DNA from: Armatimonadota bacterium
GTDB taxonomy: Bacteria; Armatimonadota; Fimbriimonadia; Fimbriimonadales; ATM1
Assembly (NCBI GenBank): GCA_003577165.1
Contig: QEUM01000008.1
Span: 45,481-109,480 of the forward strand
Direction of reading: 5' to 3'
DNA length: 64,000 nucleotides
Shown here in pieces: positions 59,180-64,000 of this stretch. A program made the position numbers and the translations under genes. Every line of letters begins with the position of its first letter. Within the stretch, counting starts at the first letter, position 1. The notes under the pieces are model-generated. The model saw only the letters and a list, made by a program, of their open reading frames with translations, was not told where the DNA came from and did no database searches.

Positions 59180-59210
59180 AGTGGCGCGACACGTGTCGCG
59201 CCACTTTTTT
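59180..59210 (+). terminator. strong Rho-independent terminator
   Basis: Perfect inverted repeat of 13-base arms (core GTGGCGCGACAC and its complement, 59181-59204) directly followed by TTTTTT. It ends the H1-like transcript; with A before the stem it could also act on the other strand. Confidence 0.92.
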
Positions 59211-59260
59211 GCCTTGGGTAACATCCTCGGAAGGTACCAACCCGACGAGGAGGGGATTCC

Positions 59261-59701
59261 GTGGAACTATCCGATGCCATCCGACAGACCCTGGGCAAGG
59301 GACTTACCGACTACGAACTCGGCCTGATCGCTCGGCTGGCGCAGAAGAAGCTCTTCATGGGCGGCGATACGCTCGTCCGATGCTTCGATCGCGACACGGA
59401 CATCTTCGTGATCCTCGAAGGCTCCGCGAAGGTGTTCTCGGCCAGTGATGAAATGGTCGCCGAGTTGACGCCGGGCAGCATCGTGGGCGAGGTGTCGCTG
59501 GTGGACGAGCAGCCGAGAAGCGCGACGGTGCGAGCCGCAGGGGAAGTGGAAGTCGCAACGATCCCCGCAGCAGACCTCCGCCAATTGATGATGGACAACA
59601 CCCGAATCGAAGCCGTCCTCATGCGGAACATCGCCCGGATGCTATCGAGCAGGCTTCGCGTCGCCAACATCCAGATGGATGGCCTGATGGCCGTCCGCTA
59701 A
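59261..59701 (+). CDS. cyclic nucleotide-binding domain protein (stand-alone)
   Basis: 146 residues, GTG start after GAGGAGGGG. Crp-type beta-roll: LFMGGDTLVRCFDRDTDIFVILEGSAKVF, then GSIVGEVSLVDEQPRSATVRA, the phosphate-binding cassette with the usual E and R. The C-terminal helix is short (MLSSRLRVANI), and no DNA-binding domain is present. So it is a sensor that must act on a partner protein, or be regulated by cAMP or cGMP. It is 100 bases before the GH172 gene, likely co-transcribed. Confidence 0.87.
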   Translation: MELSDAIRQTLGKGLTDYELGLIARLAQKKLFMGGDTLVRCFDRDTDIFVILEGSAKVFSASDEMVAELTPGSIVGEVSLVDEQPRSATVRAAGEVEVATIPAADLRQLMMDNTRIEAVLMRNIARMLSSRLRVANIQMDGLMAVR

Positions 59702-59801
59702 CGGATTTCTCCGTCATCCCACGCGAGCAAGACGCAGTAGCGTGATGCCGCGCGTCCCAACCCTTGGGTCTCACGTTTCGAGATTCGAGGAGGACATCGG
59801 G

Positions 59802-61427
59802 ATGCTGATCGCTCTCGCACTGACATGCGGCTTCGCCGCAACGCACGCCATGGCTCCGCAAGACGGAGGATCTGCGATGGCTGCGCTCGCAAAACCCCAA
59901 TCCGGCACAAGCCGCCGAGAAACTTCCACCTTCCGGGAGGGGGCTGACGGCCGCTACAGCCGAACCGCTCCGCCCAAGGGCGACCTCCAAGAACGAAGCA
60001 ACTTCGACAACTTCCGAGTCGCGCCCGGCGCGACTCACGTGTTGATGGACGCGAAAGGCCCGGGCGTCATCACGCACATCTGGATGACCTTCCTCGGCCC
60101 GGAGAAACAGGATTGGGCTCCCCAAGGGTCGGCGAACCACCAAGACATGCTCCTCCGAATCTATTGGGACGACAGCTCGAAGCCTGGTGTCGAGGCGCCC
60201 GTCGGGGACTTCTTCGCCAACTGCTTCGGGCGTCGCGACGAGGTGATCAGCGTCCCGGTCGTCGTCGAAGACGCGGACTCATACAACTGCTACTGGCACA
60301 TGCCGTTCCGCAAAGCGGCTCGCATCGAAATCGTGAACCAGAGCGACAAGCCGATCAGCCTGCTCTACTACAACATAGACTGGATTCAACTGGAGTCCCT
60401 GCCCGAGGACACTCCGTACTTCTACGCCCAGTATCGCCAAGAGTATCCGGCGAAATCTGGACAGGACTACGTCATTCTGGAGACGGAGGGAAAGGGCCAC
60501 TACGTGGGAACCGTGCTGGCCGTCCGCACGCGAAGCCCGTCCTGGTTCGGCGAAGGCGACGAGAAGATCTACATAGACGGTGAATCCGGGCCCTCCATTT
60601 GGGGCACGGGAACCGAGGATTACTTCCTATCGGCTTGGGGCCTGAAGCGAACGAGCACACCCTACTTCGGGGTTCCATATTTCGATCAGTGGGGAATCGT
60701 TGGAGGTCATACCAGCGCATACCGCTGGCACATTAACGACCCGATCGTCTTCCAGAAAGGGATACGAGTCACCATCGAGCACTTCGGTTGGATCTCACCC
60801 GACGAGAACCCGGATTACCGAAGCATGAGTTGGAACGAGAGGGAAGACGACTACTCCAGCGTCGCCTTCTGGTATCAGACAGGAACGCCGACCTTCAGTG
60901 CGCGTGCGCCGGAAGGCGCAGAGCGGAGACTTCCCAGCATCGAGCGAAAGACCGTTTTCGCGCGCGACGTCGTCACGGACGAACGACACGGAAATGGACG
61001 AGCGGTCAAGCAGCAACTCGACCTCTACGATGGGCAGCAAGTTCTCTACATGCCCGAATCGCAGGAGAATGCATGGCTTGAGATCCCCTTTCGCGTGGAG
61101 AAGAAGGAACCGCTGCGCTTGCTGCTCAACCTCACGAAATCTTATGACTTCGGCCGGTACCAGGCCTATCTCAACGGCATCAAATTGGGAGGCGTCTTCG
61201 ACATGTATTCGGCGGAAATCGAGTCGGAGGAAGTGCATCTCCTCGACTTCTGGCCGGATCCCGGGGATTACGTTCTGCGCCTCGAATGTGTTGGGAAGCA
61301 CCCTCTTTCGAGCGGCCACTATCTGGGTATCGAATCCCTCCGGTTTCGGGAGAGGAGGCCAAGGGTGCAAGCCTACGGCCATGACAAACAAAAGGACTGG
61401 CGTTCGAATCCGCTTCTGTATCGCTAG
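59802..61427 (+). CDS. exported DUF2961 (GH172-like) protein
   Basis: 541 residues from the ATG at 59802, which has GAGGAGG upstream. Short signal peptide MLIALALTCGFAATHA. Domain: SNFDNFRVAPGATHVLMDAKGPGVITHIWMT, NCYWHMPFRKAARIEIVNQS, SWFGEGDEKIYIDGESGP and WGTGTEDYFLSAWG. The two likely catalytic Glu are kept with 21-residue spacing. After about residue 380 a beta-rich C-terminal domain (LDLYDGQQVLYMPESQENAW) follows, like a carbohydrate-binding or beta-sandwich module. Expected activity is cleavage of furanoside linkages outside the cell. It is followed by a Tat-exported Gfo/Idh enzyme. Confidence 0.87.
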   Translation: MLIALALTCGFAATHAMAPQDGGSAMAALAKPQSGTSRRETSTFREGADGRYSRTAPPKGDLQERSNFDNFRVAPGATHVLMDAKGPGVITHIWMTFLGPEKQDWAPQGSANHQDMLLRIYWDDSSKPGVEAPVGDFFANCFGRRDEVISVPVVVEDADSYNCYWHMPFRKAARIEIVNQSDKPISLLYYNIDWIQLESLPEDTPYFYAQYRQEYPAKSGQDYVILETEGKGHYVGTVLAVRTRSPSWFGEGDEKIYIDGESGPSIWGTGTEDYFLSAWGLKRTSTPYFGVPYFDQWGIVGGHTSAYRWHINDPIVFQKGIRVTIEHFGWISPDENPDYRSMSWNEREDDYSSVAFWYQTGTPTFSARAPEGAERRLPSIERKTVFARDVVTDERHGNGRAVKQQLDLYDGQQVLYMPESQENAWLEIPFRVEKKEPLRLLLNLTKSYDFGRYQAYLNGIKLGGVFDMYSAEIESEEVHLLDFWPDPGDYVLRLECVGKHPLSSGHYLGIESLRFRERRPRVQAYGHDKQKDWRSNPLLYR

Positions 61428-61451
61428 ATTCTAGGACCGATCGCGGGCGCC

Positions 61452-61532
61452 AACCCCGACGAGTGGGGTTTGACGTCATCGCAGCCCTGTCGCAGGTGCC
61501 GGCGCTGCGGTACCTGTCGAGGCTGAACCTCG
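61452..61532 (+). other. three consecutive hairpins in the gap after the GH172 gene
   Basis: AACCCC/GGGGTT (61452-61470), CAGGTGCC/GGTACCTG with one wobble (61493-61516), and CGAGG/CCTCG (61518-61532). A likely -10, TATCAT, follows at 61583-61588 for the next gene. These hairpins may end the GH172 transcript or form a short structured RNA. Confidence 0.4.
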
Positions 61533-61653
61533 CCCACGCAGTCAAGGAGAGGTCGACGTAAAACCGCGGCGGCTGTCTACAGTATCATTCGAGTCGCGCC
61601 GGAGGGACGTGAGGTCCAGGCGCAGGGTTGGGAAACCTACGGAGGAGGGCGAA

Positions 61654-62970
<1,317 letters not shown>

Positions 62971-63031
62971 GCCCGGGGCCGCATCGTCTTGTGATTCCTG
63001 CGACACGTGGGGGTATCGTCGGGGCTGCAGA

Positions 63032-63574
63032 ATGACGCGTTTGATTCCGTTGAACCACGCCAGCGACATCCCCGCTGAGGTCCGCTCGACACCGATCGGC
63101 AAACTCATCGAGTATCACAACCTCGGGGCGGCCTTCGACACTTACCATCGGGCCCAACTGCTCATCGGCATGTGCATGGACAATCGAAAGCACCTGCGAA
63201 TTCCGGACAACTTCGCGTTCATCATCCGCGCCGGGGGGGCGAACCTCCGGCCGAGCGAGTTCAAAGTCTCGTACGCCATCGCGGTGGGGGGCGTTCGCGC
63301 GATCGCGCTCATCGGCCATAACAACTGCGGGATGGTGAACCTCGCTGCGCGAAAGAGGGAGTTCGTGGACGGGCTCGTCGAGAACGCCGGATGGGAGCGA
63401 GAAGCCGCCGAAGAGCACTTCCTGCACTACGCGCCGCTGTTCGAAATCGGGAACGAAGTGGACTTCGTTTTGAGCGAATCGAAGCGTCTGCGCCTTCGGT
63501 ATCCGAAGGTGTGCGTCGCGCCGATGATCTACAAGGTCGAAGACAACCGGCTGTATTGGATCGGCGAGCAGTAG
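63032..63574 (+). CDS. beta-carbonic anhydrase-like protein
   Basis: 180 residues. The zinc motif is C-M-D-N-R in LLIGMCMDNRKHLRIP, equal to the C-x-D-x-R signature of beta-carbonic anhydrases, and the second part is IGHNNCGM (H-x-x-C). FAFIIRAGGANLRPSEFKVSYAIAVGG fits the stretch between them. So Cys, Cys and His zinc ligands and the Asp-Arg dyad are all there. The protein is shorter than many, and the family also has members acting on CS2 or with unknown substrate. Start is ATG at 63032 without a good Shine-Dalgarno. It is followed by repeats. Confidence 0.85.
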   Translation: MTRLIPLNHASDIPAEVRSTPIGKLIEYHNLGAAFDTYHRAQLLIGMCMDNRKHLRIPDNFAFIIRAGGANLRPSEFKVSYAIAVGGVRAIALIGHNNCGMVNLAARKREFVDGLVENAGWEREAAEEHFLHYAPLFEIGNEVDFVLSESKRLRLRYPKVCVAPMIYKVEDNRLYWIGEQ

Positions 63575-63608
63575 GCTTCGCGCGAGCGCTTGCGGTTCCG
63601 GAGCCGCT

Positions 63609-63671
63609 GCAAGGTTGCACGGGTGCACGGGTGCACGGTGCACGCTCCGCGTGAAGGAAAGCGTGCAGGTT
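63609..63671. repeat. REP-like hairpin repeat, copy 1
   Basis: 63 bases starting GCAAGGTTGCACGGG. Contains three GTGCAC palindromes and an inverted repeat GCACGCT/AGCGTGC. Compared with copy 2 it has one more 8-base unit GGGTGCAC. It is not coding in any supported frame. Confidence 0.85.
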
Positions 63672-63730
63672 CTGGGTTGGTCGGACGGCGGTTGAATCGG
63701 GGCTGGCGGCGCTGCGGGGCGGGGGAATTC

Positions 63731-63785
63731 GCAAGGTTGCACGGGTGCACGGTGCACGCTCCGCGTGAAGGAAAGCGTGCAGGTT
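63731..63785. repeat. REP-like hairpin repeat, copy 2
   Basis: 55 bases, identical in sequence to copy 1 apart from one missing 8-base unit, 122 bases downstream in the same direction. Between copies lies a unique GC-rich spacer. Confidence 0.85.
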
Positions 63786-64000
63786 TTCGCACGCCGGCTT
63801 CTGGCGGGCAGGGGTCGCAATTCGGGGGCTATTGGGCCGGGTCACACCTATAGAGGACACGGGGCCGCCGGAGGTCAACCGTTTTCCCTGCGATGCGGCA
63901 AACGGCCGGGTCGGGATCGCGCCTTACATGCGAGGTCGGGAGGGCGGTAGAAGCGGAACCGGCGTAGAACCAAGAAGGAGGACCCGGCCGAACGGGGAAG
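63786..64000. other. window end, no supported gene
   Basis: GC-rich DNA with a TATAGA-like hexamer near 63850 and an AAGGAGG at about 63974-63980. The latter might belong to a gene starting near or beyond the window edge. Nothing else is recognised. Confidence 0.4.

Noticed and set aside
63529..63792. Frames that translate the terminal repeats (LHAFLHAERAPCTRA type)
   Set aside because: The repetition comes from the DNA repeat itself; no start signal or family.

Overview
The window is about 64 kb of GC-rich bacterial chromosome with GTG and TTG start codons in common use. The cell is diderm: there is an LptD/OstA-like outer-membrane protein, lipoproteins with lipoboxes, Sec and Tat signal peptides, and a type IV pilin-like protein. 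The mix of housekeeping genes (rpsB-tsf-pyrH-frr-uppS, mnmE, hslV, rarA, fpg), three DUF2961/GH172 genes and large exported proteins of a kind I associate with Planctomycetes and Armatimonadota suggests an Armatimonadota-type (Fimbriimonadia-like) bacterium. This placement is inference. No tRNA, rRNA, CRISPR array, phage or insertion sequence was found.

Layout. 1-4.4 kb: end of an FAD oxidoreductase, then the minus-strand translation operon rpsB-tsf-pyrH-frr-uppS behind a structured leader. 4.5-11 kb, plus strand: MFS transporter and mnmE, pstS-pstC-pstA (no pstB or phoU), and a spermidine synthase. 11-14 kb: RidA-like protein and GH172 enzyme on the minus strand, and divergently a clear c-di-AMP (ydaO/yuaA) riboswitch in front of a tiny basic protein. 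14-28.6 kb: a NapH-type ferredoxin fused to TPRs, two large exported paralogs each followed by a terminator, three tandem exported paralogs with an STN-like domain and signs of gene conversion, then a cytoplasmic GH172 protein. 28.6-36.4 kb: PhoR-like kinase, hslV, a redoxin-cytochrome-monooxygenase fusion, a DnaA-box-like cluster, rarA, a beta-propeller protein and a degenerate Fic protein.

36.4-42.1 kb is a probable SOS mutagenesis operon (imuB, dnaE2, SIS-domain gene) preceded by repeated GTAGAC half-sites. 42.2-44.4 kb is a small cassette: a thioredoxin-like protein whose apparent leaderless ATG runs into an 8-bp tandem repeat and is one unit out of frame, a pilin-like protein, a 12-cysteine exported protein and a membrane-anchored protein. 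44.4-48.6 kb: hairpin-rich intergenic DNA, cobalamin adenosyltransferase, LolA-like protein, EVE protein and acyl-CoA dehydrogenase. 48.6-58 kb: envelope and lipid genes (OstA-like, GCS2 ligase, PS decarboxylase-like, M48 peptidase, glycosyltransferase, TIGR03790 protein), fpg and an M28 peptidase. 58.5-64 kb: histone H1-like protein, cyclic-nucleotide-binding protein, GH172 enzyme, Tat-exported Gfo/Idh oxidoreductase, beta-carbonic-anhydrase-like protein and a hairpin-forming repeat pair.

A recurrent feature is a TANNNT-like -10 element 6-8 bases before start codons that lack a Shine-Dalgarno sequence. This suggests many leaderless mRNAs, beside other genes with strong AGGAGG sites.
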